64,000 bases of DNA from positions 35,057 to 99,056 of the forward strand of contig JBEKWB010000010.1 in the NCBI GenBank assembly GCA_049513455.1, read 5' to 3'. Source of the DNA: Bog-473 sp049513455 (GTDB taxonomy: Bacteria > Actinomycetota > Acidimicrobiia > Acidimicrobiales > RAAP-2). The position numbers were made by a program, and so were the translations under genes. Of this stretch, positions 8,251-16,255 are shown piece by piece. Numbering within the stretch: position 1 is the first letter of the stretch; each line of letters starts with the position of its first letter. The notes under the pieces are model-generated. The model saw nothing but the letters and a program-made list of their open reading frames with translations, did no database searches and was not told the origin of the DNA.

Positions 8251-9873
8251 TCACGGCCCGGCGCTTCTTCGGCGCCGACGCAAAAGGACCCAACCTGCCC
8301 CACCGAGCACGATCACACTGCCGACGACTATGCCGGCGATTTCGCCCGGACTGCTCCCGCCGCCCGAGCTCGAGCCCGACGCGCCGGCCGCACTGCTTCG
8401 GGGGACGGTGGTGGTGGTGGTCGACGTGCTCGATGTCGGCGTGCTCGTCGTCGACGTGCTCGATGTCGGCGTGCTCGTCGGCGTGGCATGAAAGGCGACG
8501 ACCCGGTTGGAGGAGGGTGCGAGAAGGAGCCCGTCGCCGATACTCGGCGTCGGGAAATGGTTCGCCGGCACGCCGATCGAAACCTGCTGGCGCACGGTTC
8601 CCGTGGAAGGATCGAGTCCGTACAGCGTGCCGTCGTGCCCGATGGTCCACACCAGGCCTGCGGCCACGATCGGCGGGCCCCCGCCCACCTGCGAGGTCCA
8701 CAGCACGGTGAGCGAGGTGGGGGACGCGGTCACCGCGACGGCGACAGTCCCACTGCGGCACGGGAGGTAGACGGTGGTTCCCGCAGCCGCGCTGCCCCCG
8801 TCGATGTCCTCGCTGCACGCCGCGTCGAGGCTCACCTCCTGACCGCCGACGCCGCCGAGGTGCGAGCCGTCGAGAAGGTAGACGATGCTGGACTTGCCGG
8901 CGAGGACCACCTGACCGTCCGAGAGCAGGGCGGGTGCCATCGACATGTCGAGGTCATGGGCATTGTTCTGCGGCCAGGTGGTCGGCGCAAAGTACTGCAG
9001 CAGTTGCAGCGACGAGGAGAGCTCGAGCGCTGAATCGCTGTCGTCGTAGGGCTGGCTGGCCGAATGGACCGATCCGTTCCCGGCGGCGACCCAAATGTCG
9101 CCGTTGCCATCGACGGCGGGAGCGGCACCACCCATCCAGATCGCACCCTGGCTGTCGCCGGCGGCAGCATCGACGGTGAAATACGTCGGACTCCCACCCG
9201 CCTCGTCGACTGCAACGACCCTGCCCCTGTAGGCGGCGCAATCTCCGTCGTTCCCACCCATGCCGAACACAACCTGGCCCGCGTCGAGAGTGAGTCCCGT
9301 GCGTTGGAGGAGCGCCGCGGGATCTGCACCCGGGGGATCGACGTCCTGGTCCAACTCGATCGCGCCCGACGTCGTCGACAAACCGATCAGTTTGTGTGCG
9401 GGACCGCCATTCACCAACTCGTCGGCCACCACGAAGATCTCGTTCCTCGACGGGTCTATGACCGGCGTGCCGGTGATTCCCACGGAAGGTGAGATGTCAC
9501 CGCACGGAAGCATGGACGATGACACGGGGCTGGCGATATGCGTGGACCAGACCACGGCGCCGGTCGCAGAGGACAGCGCGTACACCGTGTCGTCCTCCGT
9601 CGCCACATAGACGTCCCCGCCCGAGACGAGGGGCTCTCCGTAGAGTTGACCGTCGAGTGCCCGAGAAGTCCACGCGGGTGCGGTCGTCACGACGGCCGAT
9701 GCCGAATTGGAAACGCCGGACCCGGCGGCGTCGCCGTGGTACACCGTCCACGAGCTGTCTCCGTCGGACGTGCTCCCGGCGCGGGTGGCGCCGGAGGCGT
9801 CGGGTCCCGCCACCATGAGCAGGGCGGATAGGGCAAGCATCCCAAGGGCGGTTGCACGTGGCAGGCTCCTCAT
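8251..9873 (-). CDS. secreted PQQ-type beta-propeller protein with C-terminal anchor
   Basis: A 540-residue exported protein. A signal peptide (ATALGMLALSALLMVAG) is followed by PQQ-like propeller repeats such as DGQLYGEPLVSGGDVYVATE, DDTVYALSSATGAVVWSTH and LLDGSHLGGVGG. Near 465-505 comes a Thr/Ser/Pro linker encoded partly by a perfect 30-bp tandem repeat, then a Gly/Ser stretch, one membrane segment (IAGIVVGSVIVLGGAGWVLL) and an RRRRR tail. That is a wall- or membrane-anchored surface propeller. No PQQ ligands or dehydrogenase residues are evident, so it is probably structural or binding. Before the IS insertion its ATG lay three bases after the stop of the ABC-F gene. Confidence 0.88.
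   Translation of the reverse strand: MRSLPRATALGMLALSALLMVAGPDASGATRAGSTSDGDSSWTVYHGDAAGSGVSNSASAVVTTAPAWTSRALDGQLYGEPLVSGGDVYVATEDDTVYALSSATGAVVWSTHIASPVSSSMLPCGDISPSVGITGTPVIDPSRNEIFVVADELVNGGPAHKLIGLSTTSGAIELDQDVDPPGADPAALLQRTGLTLDAGQVVFGMGGNDGDCAAYRGRVVAVDEAGGSPTYFTVDAAAGDSQGAIWMGGAAPAVDGNGDIWVAAGNGSVHSASQPYDDSDSALELSSSLQLLQYFAPTTWPQNNAHDLDMSMAPALLSDGQVVLAGKSSIVYLLDGSHLGGVGGQEVSLDAACSEDIDGGSAAAGTTVYLPCRSGTVAVAVTASPTSLTVLWTSQVGGGPPIVAAGLVWTIGHDGTLYGLDPSTGTVRQQVSIGVPANHFPTPSIGDGLLLAPSSNRVVAFHATPTSTPTSSTSTTSTPTSSTSTTTTTVPRSSAAGASGSSSGGGSSPGEIAGIVVGSVIVLGGAGWVLLRRRRRSAGP
8421..8480. repeat. perfect tandem repeat, two 30-bp units
   Basis: Bases 8421-8450 and 8451-8480 are identical. On the minus strand they encode the Ser/Thr/Pro-rich linker of the surface beta-propeller protein. 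The 30-base unit keeps the reading frame, so copy-number change would lengthen or shorten the linker by ten residues without breaking the gene. Confidence 0.9.
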
Positions 9874-9905
9874 GGCTCACCCACGATCATGTCCCGTCGA
9901 CCTTA

Positions 9906-9923
9906 GTGACTGTCGCGATTATT
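9906..9923 (+). repeat. left terminal inverted repeat of the IS5-type element
   Basis: GTGACTGTCGCGATTATT, directly after the target copy TTA. It pairs with the right end at 12 of 18 positions. Confidence 0.7.
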
Positions 9924-9935
9924 TCCCCAGCGCGA

Positions 9936-10766
9936 TCACGCGATCGGCGATTGGGTGAGTCGGCGCAGGAGGTAGCGGCTATGGGCGGCCCAGATGAAGC
10001 CTTCGGTCACGATCGGATCGCGCTCGTAGTCGACCTGGAGGCGCCGACTGTTCATGAGCCAGGCCCAGGTGCGTTCGACGATCCAGCGTTTGGGCAGCGC
10101 TTTGAATTGGCCGGGGTGGATGCGGTTCACCACTTCGACACCGACGTGATGGTTGCGGCAGTGTTCGATGAAGGAGCGCTTGAAGCCGGCGTCGCACCAC
10201 AGCTTGGCGAAGCGAGCGGAGCGGCCGCGAGCACGGTTCGACACGGTGATGCCGCCGACGTTGTCCGACGTGCTCGCCGCCACGACGACGACAGCCATGA
10301 GGAGTCCGAGGGTGTCGACGATGCCGAAGGCCTTGCGGCCATTGATCTTCTTTCCGGCGTCAAAACCCTTGGTTTTCTTGCTCACCGTGGACGAGGCACG
10401 GACCGATCGAGCGTCGACGATGCCCGCCGATGGTGCGCCTTGTCGACCCTCTTTTGTGCGTACCGCCGCAGCGAGTCGCTCGGCGATGCGTTCCCAGGTG
10501 CCGTCTCTGGACCACTCGAGGTGGTAGCGGTGCACCGTGTTCCAGTTCGGATAGCAATCCGGAAGTGCGCGCCACTGACAGCCCGTCGCCACCACGTAGA
10601 AGATGGCATCGACGACCCGGCGGCGGTCGACCTTGACCGGTCGGCCCATCGACCCCGGTGTCCAATACGGAGAGACGAGATCGGCGATGAGCTCCCACTC
10701 CTCGTCGGTCATGTCGCCGTGTGTCGTTCGCCAGGTCTGCGCCACTGCAACCACGTCGGATTCCAT
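9936..10766 (-). CDS. IS5-family DDE transposase
   Basis: A 276-residue transposase in one uninterrupted frame. The N-terminal DUF4096-like domain (MTDEEWELIADLVSPY, GCQWRALPDCYPNWNTVHRY) is followed by the DDE nuclease fold with Asp118 (GIVDAR), Asp192 (LWCDAGF) and Glu231 (RWIVERTWAWL), the last embedded in the usual VERTxAWLxxxRRLxxDYE pattern. Length and layout are those of single-frame IS5 relatives. All three catalytic residues are present, so it may be active. Confidence 0.95.
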   Translation of the reverse strand: MESDVVAVAQTWRTTHGDMTDEEWELIADLVSPYWTPGSMGRPVKVDRRRVVDAIFYVVATGCQWRALPDCYPNWNTVHRYHLEWSRDGTWERIAERLAAAVRTKEGRQGAPSAGIVDARSVRASSTVSKKTKGFDAGKKINGRKAFGIVDTLGLLMAVVVVAASTSDNVGGITVSNRARGRSARFAKLWCDAGFKRSFIEHCRNHHVGVEVVNRIHPGQFKALPKRWIVERTWAWLMNSRRLQVDYERDPIVTEGFIWAAHSRYLLRRLTQSPIA

Positions 10767-10824
10767 GGCACAACGCTACGCGATCACCGACCCCTGACGA
10801 GGGCTAATTGCCCAATGCAATGCA

Positions 10825-12513
10825 CTAATTATCCGAACAGTGTCTTAGAGCCGTTGCGTCGCCGGACCGGCGGAGTTCCACCCGCTCGGTGATCCGGACC
10901 GTCTCGAGGAGTCGACGATCATGCGTCACGAGCAGCAGCGTCCCTTCCCACGCTTCGAGGGCCCCTTCCAGTTGTTCGATTGCCGGAACGTCCAGATGGT
11001 TGGTGGGCTCGTCCAGGACCAGGCAGTTCGTCCCGCGGGCGACCAGGAGAGCCAGCTCCGCCCGGGTTCTCTCCCCGGGGGACAGCGAGGCCGCGACGCG
11101 GAGCACGTGAGAGGCTCCGAGGCCGAACTTGGCCAGGAGCGAGCGTGCCTCCGACTCGGGTGCCGTCGGACCGAGCGCGGCCAGAAACGCGCCGAGCAGG
11201 GTGGACTCCCCCTCCGAGAAACGGCGCCGCTCCTGGCCAAGTTCACCCACAATGACCGACGGGCCGGTAAAGAGCGCACCCGACTGGAGGGCGACCCGCC
11301 CCAGCAGCGCGGCCAGGAGCGTCGTCTTCCCGCTTCCATTGGGACCGACTATGGCAAGACGGTCGGCCCAGCGCACCTCGAGATCGAGCGGACCGAGCTG
11401 CCATTCGCCACGACGGATGACGGCACCGGACAGGCGGGCGACGACGTCGCCGCTGCGACGGGCCATCGTCAGATCGAGGTGCAGATCCCAGGCTTCCCAG
11501 GGCTTGTCGACGGGAGCGAGCCGCGCCAGTGCCTTCTCGGTGATCCGTACCTTCGAGGCCTGCTTCTCGGTGCGGTTGAGCCGGAAATCCCGTTGAGCCT
11601 TGTCCCCGTCCTTCGGATTGCGCCTTTCCTTCGAGACCCCGCGCACCGCCCACGCCCGTTGGGCGCGCTCCCGCTCGCGCAACCGCTCCCGCTCGGCCAC
11701 GTAGCCCCCGTACGCCTCCTCGGCCTGGCGCCGAGCCGTTGCCTTGGCCTCGACAAATCCCGCAAAGCCCCCGCCGTATGTCGAGACCCGATGTGACGCC
11801 TCATCGATGTCGACCACGGTAGTGACGATGCGTTCGAGAAAGGCCCGGTCGTGGCTCACGACCACCAGACCGCCGCGCCGCCTCGAAAGGAAGTTCTCGA
11901 GACGATCGAGCCCGTCGAAGTCGAGATCATTCGTCGGCTCGTCGAGGAGAAGAAGATCGTGGAGCGAAAGCAGGAGGGCGGCCAGGGACGAGCGAGCCCG
12001 TTGCCCTCCCGAGAGCGACGCGGTCGGGAGCTCGAGCAGGCGGGCCGGGAGCCCGAGGTCGTCGAGCACGCCCGCCGACCGCGCCTCGAAATCGGGAGCT
12101 CCGAGCGCCATGTAGCGCTCGAGTGCGACGGAGTACCGATCTTCGGACCCCGGGCCCGCGGCGGCAAGTCCCTCGCCCGCCGCCTCGAGCTCGGCCTCGG
12201 CGCCGGCGACGCCCGTCCGGCGAGCCAGCAGTTGGGACAGGGTTTCGGTACTGTGGCTCTCGGGCTCCTGGGCCAGGTACGCGATGGTCGAGCCCAGAGG
12301 CGTCACCACGACGCTTCCCGAATCAGGCGTCTCGACCCCGGCCAGAATTTGCAGGAGGGTCGACTTTCCGACCCCATTCGGACCGACGACACCGACGCGG
12401 TGTTCGGGCCCCACGGTGAGGTCGACGTCGGTGAGAATCCGGGCCGCACCGCGGTCCTTCGAGATCCGGTGTGCGACAACTGTGGCGGTTGGGGCGGCGG
12501 AAGGGCGGGGCAT
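10825..12513 (-). CDS. ABC-F family ATPase (ribosome-acting, resistance-type candidate), C-terminus rewritten by IS
   Basis: A 562-residue soluble protein with two ABC domains and no membrane part. Domain 1 has GPNGVGKST, LSGGQRAR and LLLLDEPTND; a basic, helical linker follows (YVAERERLRERERAQRAW); domain 2 has GPNGSGKTT, LSPGERTR and CLVLDEPTNH. ABC-F proteins bind the ribosomal E site and either tune translation or dislodge antibiotics; this compact actinobacterial type resembles self-protection factors, but resistance is not proven. I start at the ATG at 12513, preceded by GGAG. The last six residues RHCSDN and the TAG stop are encoded by the IS; the older end would have read RSTGHDRG. 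Confidence 0.9.
   Translation of the reverse strand: MPRPSAAPTATVVAHRISKDRGAARILTDVDLTVGPEHRVGVVGPNGVGKSTLLQILAGVETPDSGSVVVTPLGSTIAYLAQEPESHSTETLSQLLARRTGVAGAEAELEAAGEGLAAAGPGSEDRYSVALERYMALGAPDFEARSAGVLDDLGLPARLLELPTASLSGGQRARSSLAALLLSLHDLLLLDEPTNDLDFDGLDRLENFLSRRRGGLVVVSHDRAFLERIVTTVVDIDEASHRVSTYGGGFAGFVEAKATARRQAEEAYGGYVAERERLRERERAQRAWAVRGVSKERRNPKDGDKAQRDFRLNRTEKQASKVRITEKALARLAPVDKPWEAWDLHLDLTMARRSGDVVARLSGAVIRRGEWQLGPLDLEVRWADRLAIVGPNGSGKTTLLAALLGRVALQSGALFTGPSVIVGELGQERRRFSEGESTLLGAFLAALGPTAPESEARSLLAKFGLGASHVLRVAASLSPGERTRAELALLVARGTNCLVLDEPTNHLDVPAIEQLEGALEAWEGTLLLVTHDRRLLETVRITERVELRRSGDATALRHCSDN
10827..10844 (-). repeat. right terminal inverted repeat of the IS5-type element
   Basis: Read on the minus strand this is GACACTGTTCGGATAATT, directly followed on the plus strand by the target copy TTA at 10845-10847. 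It also supplies the last codons and TAG stop of the interrupted ABC-F gene. Confidence 0.7.
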
Positions 12514-12637
12514 GACAATCTCCGGGTCGGCTCGGGCGGGCAGGGCTCGAAAGCGGAGATCAGATGCGCACGGGCCTGATGTTACCTCCCGGCCGCAGTA
12601 GCGCGGCGCGCCCGTCGTGCGTTGAACGGCGGCGGAC

Positions 12638-13150
12638 TCAGGGCGATTCGAGATCTGACATTCTGAAGAGGGAGTGCAGCACAATCCCTTCGGCGCCGAC
12701 CACGTTGGCGCCACCCGCTTCCCGGTCGATGACACACAAGGCGTGGTGGACCACGGCGCCTTCGGCCCGGAGATCCTGGGCCGAGAGGATGATCTGTCCC
12801 CCGGTCGTCACCACGTCCTCGACGATGAGCAGCCGCATGCCACTGATGTCGCCGCCCTCGCATATTTTCTCGGTGCCGTATTTCTTGGCCTGCTTGCGTA
12901 CGAAGAAGGTCGGCAGGCCCGTGTGGGCCGAGAGCATGGTGGCGATCGGGACACCGCCCAGTTCGAGTCCCGCCAGGCCGTCAGTACCCGGGGGGACGAG
13001 CGGAGCCAGTTCCTCCACAATCGCCGCCAACAGCGACGGGTCTGACTCGAAGCGATACTTGTCGAAGTAACGGTCCGCCGTGAGTCCTGAACGCAGAACG
13101 AACGTCCCGGTCAGGTGGGAGGCGGCGAAGACTCTCGAGGCCAGGGTCAC
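12638..13150 (-). CDS. pyrE: orotate phosphoribosyltransferase
   Basis: A 170-residue type I phosphoribosyltransferase. The PRPP loop LLIVEDVVTTGGQ (about 106-118) carries the paired acidic residues, and RSGLTADRYFDKYRFESDP near the N-terminus and VRKQAKKYGT are orotate-enzyme hallmarks. It makes orotidine-5'-phosphate from orotate and PRPP in pyrimidine synthesis. The GTG at 13150 is chosen because further upstream sequence is not protein-like and would overlap the divergent gene. No other pyr genes are adjacent, as is usual for pyrE in many actinobacteria. Confidence 0.9.
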   Translation of the reverse strand: MTLASRVFAASHLTGTFVLRSGLTADRYFDKYRFESDPSLLAAIVEELAPLVPPGTDGLAGLELGGVPIATMLSAHTGLPTFFVRKQAKKYGTEKICEGGDISGMRLLIVEDVVTTGGQIILSAQDLRAEGAVVHHALCVIDREAGGANVVGAEGIVLHSLFRMSDLESP

Positions 13151-13194
13151 GCCCCCATTCTGCTCCCCCGCGCCCGTTGGGGCATGCTGCACCA

Positions 13195-13704
13195 ATGAAC
13201 GAGCCGTTCCCCGAACCCACCCGCCCCGTGGGCTCGCGGGCCGAGGTGTTCCTCGGTTATCTCGACTACTTCCGCTCGAAGGTGCTGCACAAGGTGGGCG
13301 GGCTACCGGAAAGTGAGCTGCGGCACACCAGGTTGCCCTCGGGCTGGACACCGGTCGAGCTCGTCAGGCATCTGACCTTTGTCGAGATGCGCTGGCTCGA
13401 ATGGGGCTTCGAGGGCCGGGAGGTGGCCGAACCGTGGGGCGACAATCACAACGGGCGCTGGCACGTCCGCGCCGAAGAGAGCCTCAGCCAACTGACATCG
13501 GCGTTACGGACCCAAGGAGACCGGAGTCGCGCCGTGATCGAGTCCCACGACCTCTCCGAAATCGGTCAGCCGGGCCCCCGATGGAACGGCGCCGACCCGC
13601 CCACGCTCGAACGGATTCTGTTCCACCTGCTGCAGGAGTATGCGCGCCACCTCGGCCACCTGGACATCGTCGCCGAGCTCGCCGACGGGTCGGTCGGCGA
13701 GTAA
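13195..13704 (+). CDS. DinB/DUF664-like (mycothiol-dependent superfamily) protein
   Basis: A 169-residue four-helix-bundle protein of the DinB/DUF664 type, starting at ATG 13195; a TTG six codons upstream is possible. Candidate metal-binding histidines are in ELVRHLTFVEMRWLEW and in the C-terminal helix LFHLLQEYARHLGHLDIV. Superfamily members include mycothiol-dependent enzymes and metal-binding proteins of unknown role. It is transcribed divergently from pyrE with only 44 bases between starts. Confidence 0.82.
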   Translation: MNEPFPEPTRPVGSRAEVFLGYLDYFRSKVLHKVGGLPESELRHTRLPSGWTPVELVRHLTFVEMRWLEWGFEGREVAEPWGDNHNGRWHVRAEESLSQLTSALRTQGDRSRAVIESHDLSEIGQPGPRWNGADPPTLERILFHLLQEYARHLGHLDIVAELADGSVGE

Positions 13705-13871
13705 CGTAACCCGCTCGCAGTCAGCCAGCGCGATGACCCGAGCGGTCACACGCACCTGCGGCTCCTGCGACCTCGGTTGGAACCATTCGCCTCGACGCTT
13801 CATCAACACAGCTGACCCACAAGCTCTTCCTGGACAGCTGGGACGCGGGTTCGCGGGCCCCTCTCTGTAGG

Positions 13872-14384
13872 GTGTTCGTCGACCTCGTGGGATACAGCGA
13901 AGTGACGGGTTCCCTCTCCGCGCGTGATCTCGCGGCCGTGCTCGTCGACTTCGACGAGCGCACGGCCCGGGCGGTCCGCCAGGGGAACGGGCAAGTCGTC
14001 AAGATGATCGGCGACGAGGCGATGTTCGTCGCCGAGGAGCCTGGCGACGCGTGCCGGCTCGCCCTGAGCCTCGTGGCCGCCTTCACCGAGAACCAGACAT
14101 CCCCGGTGAGAGTCGGGCTCGCCACCGGAGAGATGGTTTCGGTGTTCGGCGATCTCTACCGACTCGATGTCAGCCTCGCCGCCCGCCTCGTTGCCCTCGC
14201 CGAGCCCGATACGGTCGTGGTCTCTCAGCGGACACGAGACGGCGCCCCCGACTTCCTCTTCGAAGCTCTTCCGGCGCACCCGCTCAAGGGCTTCCCGGAT
14301 CCGATCACCTCCTACAGACTCGTCCCGTCGCATGGCGCCCACGAGACGCTGCGGCTACCGTCACCGGGGGCAGCGGAGAGATAG
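13872..14384 (+). CDS. class III nucleotide cyclase domain, probably degenerate or N-terminally damaged
   Basis: From a GTG at 13872 the protein is 170 residues and is nearly all cyclase homology domain. Metal-site aspartates are visible in FVDLVGYS and in KMIGDEAMFV. The position that is normally Asn in the transition-state motif reads Ser (LDVSLAARLVALA). The same frame stays open upstream to 13737 and reads plausible family sequence (THKLFLDSWDAGSRAPLCR) without any normal start codon, while an ATG at 13733 lies in another frame and reads a Cys-x2-Cys opening (RTCGSCDLGW). A one-base lesion between the two is likely. Cyclase activity is doubtful. Confidence 0.7.
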   Translation: MFVDLVGYSEVTGSLSARDLAAVLVDFDERTARAVRQGNGQVVKMIGDEAMFVAEEPGDACRLALSLVAAFTENQTSPVRVGLATGEMVSVFGDLYRLDVSLAARLVALAEPDTVVVSQRTRDGAPDFLFEALPAHPLKGFPDPITSYRLVPSHGAHETLRLPSPGAAER

Positions 14385-14456
14385 CCGACGTTCGTACCGA
14401 CAAAGCGGGGCAATTCTCGCCCTCCTCAGCCCCTCGACCCAGGAAAGGAATCACCG

Positions 14457-15263
14457 ATGAGCGAGCAGCCCGATGCCACCATTACGGAGGAAGATGGGAT
14501 CATCACCGTGACGTTCGACCGGCAGAGGAAGCTCAACGCGATCAACACCCAGATGTCGGAGGCATTGTGGGAAGCCGCCAACGCGCTGGCCGACCGCGAC
14601 GATCTGCGCTGCATGGTGATCACAGCCAAGGGGCCCTACTTCACGGCCGGTATCGATCTGATGACCGGTGTCGGGAACCGCCCCGGGAACCCCGAGACGG
14701 AGCATCTCCATCCCGGCTGGAACTTTCGCCGTAACTACCGGAGCCACCACCTTCTCTATGACGAGTTCGAGTCGATCGAAAAGCCGATCATCCTCGCAGC
14801 CCAAGGGCACTGCCTCGGAGCCGGCCTGGAAATGGCGGCCTCATGCGACTTTCGCTTCTGTACTCCAGCGACAGAGTTTGGTCTCCCGGAAGTTCACATC
14901 GGGGTCATCGCCGGGAGCGGGGGGACAAGTCGCTTGACCCGGCTGCTCGGCCCCTCGTGGGGGAAGTGGCTGGCGATGGCGGGCCAGAGGGTCGGAGGCG
15001 AGCAGGCGCACCAGATAGGCCTCGTCCACAACGTGTTTCCACCAGAGACATTCCTCGCGGATGTCTACGCGTTCTGCCGCGACCTCATCACCATTCCAGC
15101 GGAAGTATTGGGGATCGCCAAGCTCGCGGTGGACATGTACGCCGACGTTCATGACCGCACGGTGCAACGCCACATCGACAGACTGCTGGTGACCGGCATA
15201 ATGGACTCGCCCGAGTACAAGGAGCGCACCGCCCGGTTCCGGCCCGCTACGCCGAAGACGTGA
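14457..15263 (+). CDS. enoyl-CoA hydratase/isomerase family (crotonase)
   Basis: A 268-residue crotonase with AGGAAAGGA upstream of its ATG. The oxyanion blocks are GPYFTAGIDLMTG and GHCLGAGLEMAASCDFRF. The first catalytic glutamate is present in GLPEVHIGVIAGSGG; the second position reads Ala (WGKWLAMAGQ). A single catalytic acid fits isomerase-type or modified hydratase chemistry. The insert at about 78-95 (GNRPGNPETEHLHPGWNF) is longer than in standard enzymes and may shape an acyl pocket. Confidence 0.88.
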   Translation: MSEQPDATITEEDGIITVTFDRQRKLNAINTQMSEALWEAANALADRDDLRCMVITAKGPYFTAGIDLMTGVGNRPGNPETEHLHPGWNFRRNYRSHHLLYDEFESIEKPIILAAQGHCLGAGLEMAASCDFRFCTPATEFGLPEVHIGVIAGSGGTSRLTRLLGPSWGKWLAMAGQRVGGEQAHQIGLVHNVFPPETFLADVYAFCRDLITIPAEVLGIAKLAVDMYADVHDRTVQRHIDRLLVTGIMDSPEYKERTARFRPATPKT

Positions 15264-15599
15264 GACTATTTTCTCCTCTCGCTCAGCGGGTTGGTCATAT
15301 CCACGTTCGCCGTGCATCTGGCGTCGGATGCAACCAGTGATACATCACGGCTGTTGCACACCACGGCCGTGGAGCTGGCCAACGTCGCAGCCTATGGAAC
15401 GCTGTGGATCATTCAGTTCGTTCTGTGCGATCGCATCCTCTTTCGCACACCCGGGGATGCCCCGGACTCCGACGATCGGCATGGCCGATGCGGGGAGAGC
15501 AGTACACACGCCGGCCGGCACACGGAGCGTGAGATACGCGTCGCCGCGCTCGTGTCCGCGGAGCGAACGTTGAGTGAGCCCTCGCCCCCGGGCGATTGA
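15264..15599 (+). pseudogene. GtrA-like membrane protein, C-terminal remnant
   Basis: Immediately after the crotonase stop, and in the same frame, the sequence reads DYFLLSLSGLVISTFAVHLA, then ANVAAYGTLWIIQFVLCDRILFR, which looks like the final two membrane segments of an actinobacterial GtrA-type protein. The N-terminal segments are absent and there is no good start codon (a TTG at 15291 is the only candidate). I take it as the tail of a gene truncated by a deletion that abutted it to the crotonase gene. Confidence 0.55.
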
Positions 15600-15662
15600 A
15601 GTGGGCGCGGTGCGCGTCGAGGGACGAGCCGACTGCGCGCGGATCGGGCGCGGACGGCCCCT

Positions 15663-16223
15663 TCACACCGGCTCCGGCAGCGAGGCCCTCGGGTCGAGGT
15701 GGGTCGTCACCTCCCGCAACGAAGCCGTCAGATTCACCGGGCAGTTCCGGTTGTAGAGCGGGCCCGTGCCGTCGCCGAGCAGCAAGCCGGCCATCGCCAC
15801 GCCGCGAGCCGAGACGGGCAGCCGGCTCGAGAGTGCCTCGAGCATGGTGCGCACGTCGCCCTCGGCGTCGATGATGCGGTCACGGCAGAGGGGAGCGTGG
15901 GGATTGCGCGCCCGCGGTGCCCTGCGGGCCTCGTCCAGTACCCGCTGCCAGCTTTGCGCCAACTCCCACCGGGCTGCCGACACGAGATACTCGGTGCGGG
16001 CAGCCACGACGCGGCCCGCAGCGGGTGGTCGCCCTGAGGCCAACTGGCGATCGAGCACATGGCCGAACAGGATGGCGAGTACCCTCGGCAACTCCTTGTG
16101 ACGGCGGCGGACGAACCGCTCCGTGGTGCGGATTTCTGGGGATTGGTGGACGATCCCCCACGCGTCGGCGGAGCGGTCCCCGATGGTGGGGCGTCTCGAA
16201 TCGAGAGTGGTCATGTGCACCAT
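15663..16223 (-). CDS. uncharacterised actinobacterial-type protein
   Basis: A 186-residue basic protein from an ATG at 16223 (another ATG is three codons in). It is mostly helical, rich in Arg and Ala, with ARTEYLVSAARWELAQSW in the middle and ARGVAMAGLLLGDGTGPLYN near the end. It has no membrane segment or signal. I do not recognise a named domain, although the closing GTGPLYN block resembles anonymous actinobacterial proteins. It is divergent from the GlxA-type regulator, with 32 bases between starts. Confidence 0.65.
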   Translation of the reverse strand: MVHMTTLDSRRPTIGDRSADAWGIVHQSPEIRTTERFVRRRHKELPRVLAILFGHVLDRQLASGRPPAAGRVVAARTEYLVSAARWELAQSWQRVLDEARRAPRARNPHAPLCRDRIIDAEGDVRTMLEALSSRLPVSARGVAMAGLLLGDGTGPLYNRNCPVNLTASLREVTTHLDPRASLPEPV

Positions 16224-16255
16224 GGTGCGCTCCCACGCCGGGATCCGAAAGTGGC

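Larger units (their letters stand above)
9906..10844 (-). mobile_element. IS5-family insertion sequence, complete (939 bp), 3-bp target duplication
   Basis: The element is bounded by imperfect 18-bp inverted ends (9906-9923 and 10827-10844, 12 of 18 positions matching, sharing ACTGT and GAT.ATT) and flanked on each side by TTA (9903-9905 and 10845-10847), a TNA-type target duplication as made by the IS1031/IS427 side of the IS5 family. It carries a single intact transposase gene on the minus strand. It landed in the last codons of an ABC-F gene. Removing the element and one TTA rebuilds an in-frame end for that gene and places its stop three bases before the beta-propeller start, which supports the boundaries. 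Confidence 0.85.

Noticed and set aside
8421..8480. 30-bp repeats as a minimal CRISPR
   Set aside because: The units are directly adjacent with no spacers, lie inside a coding linker, and no cas gene is present.
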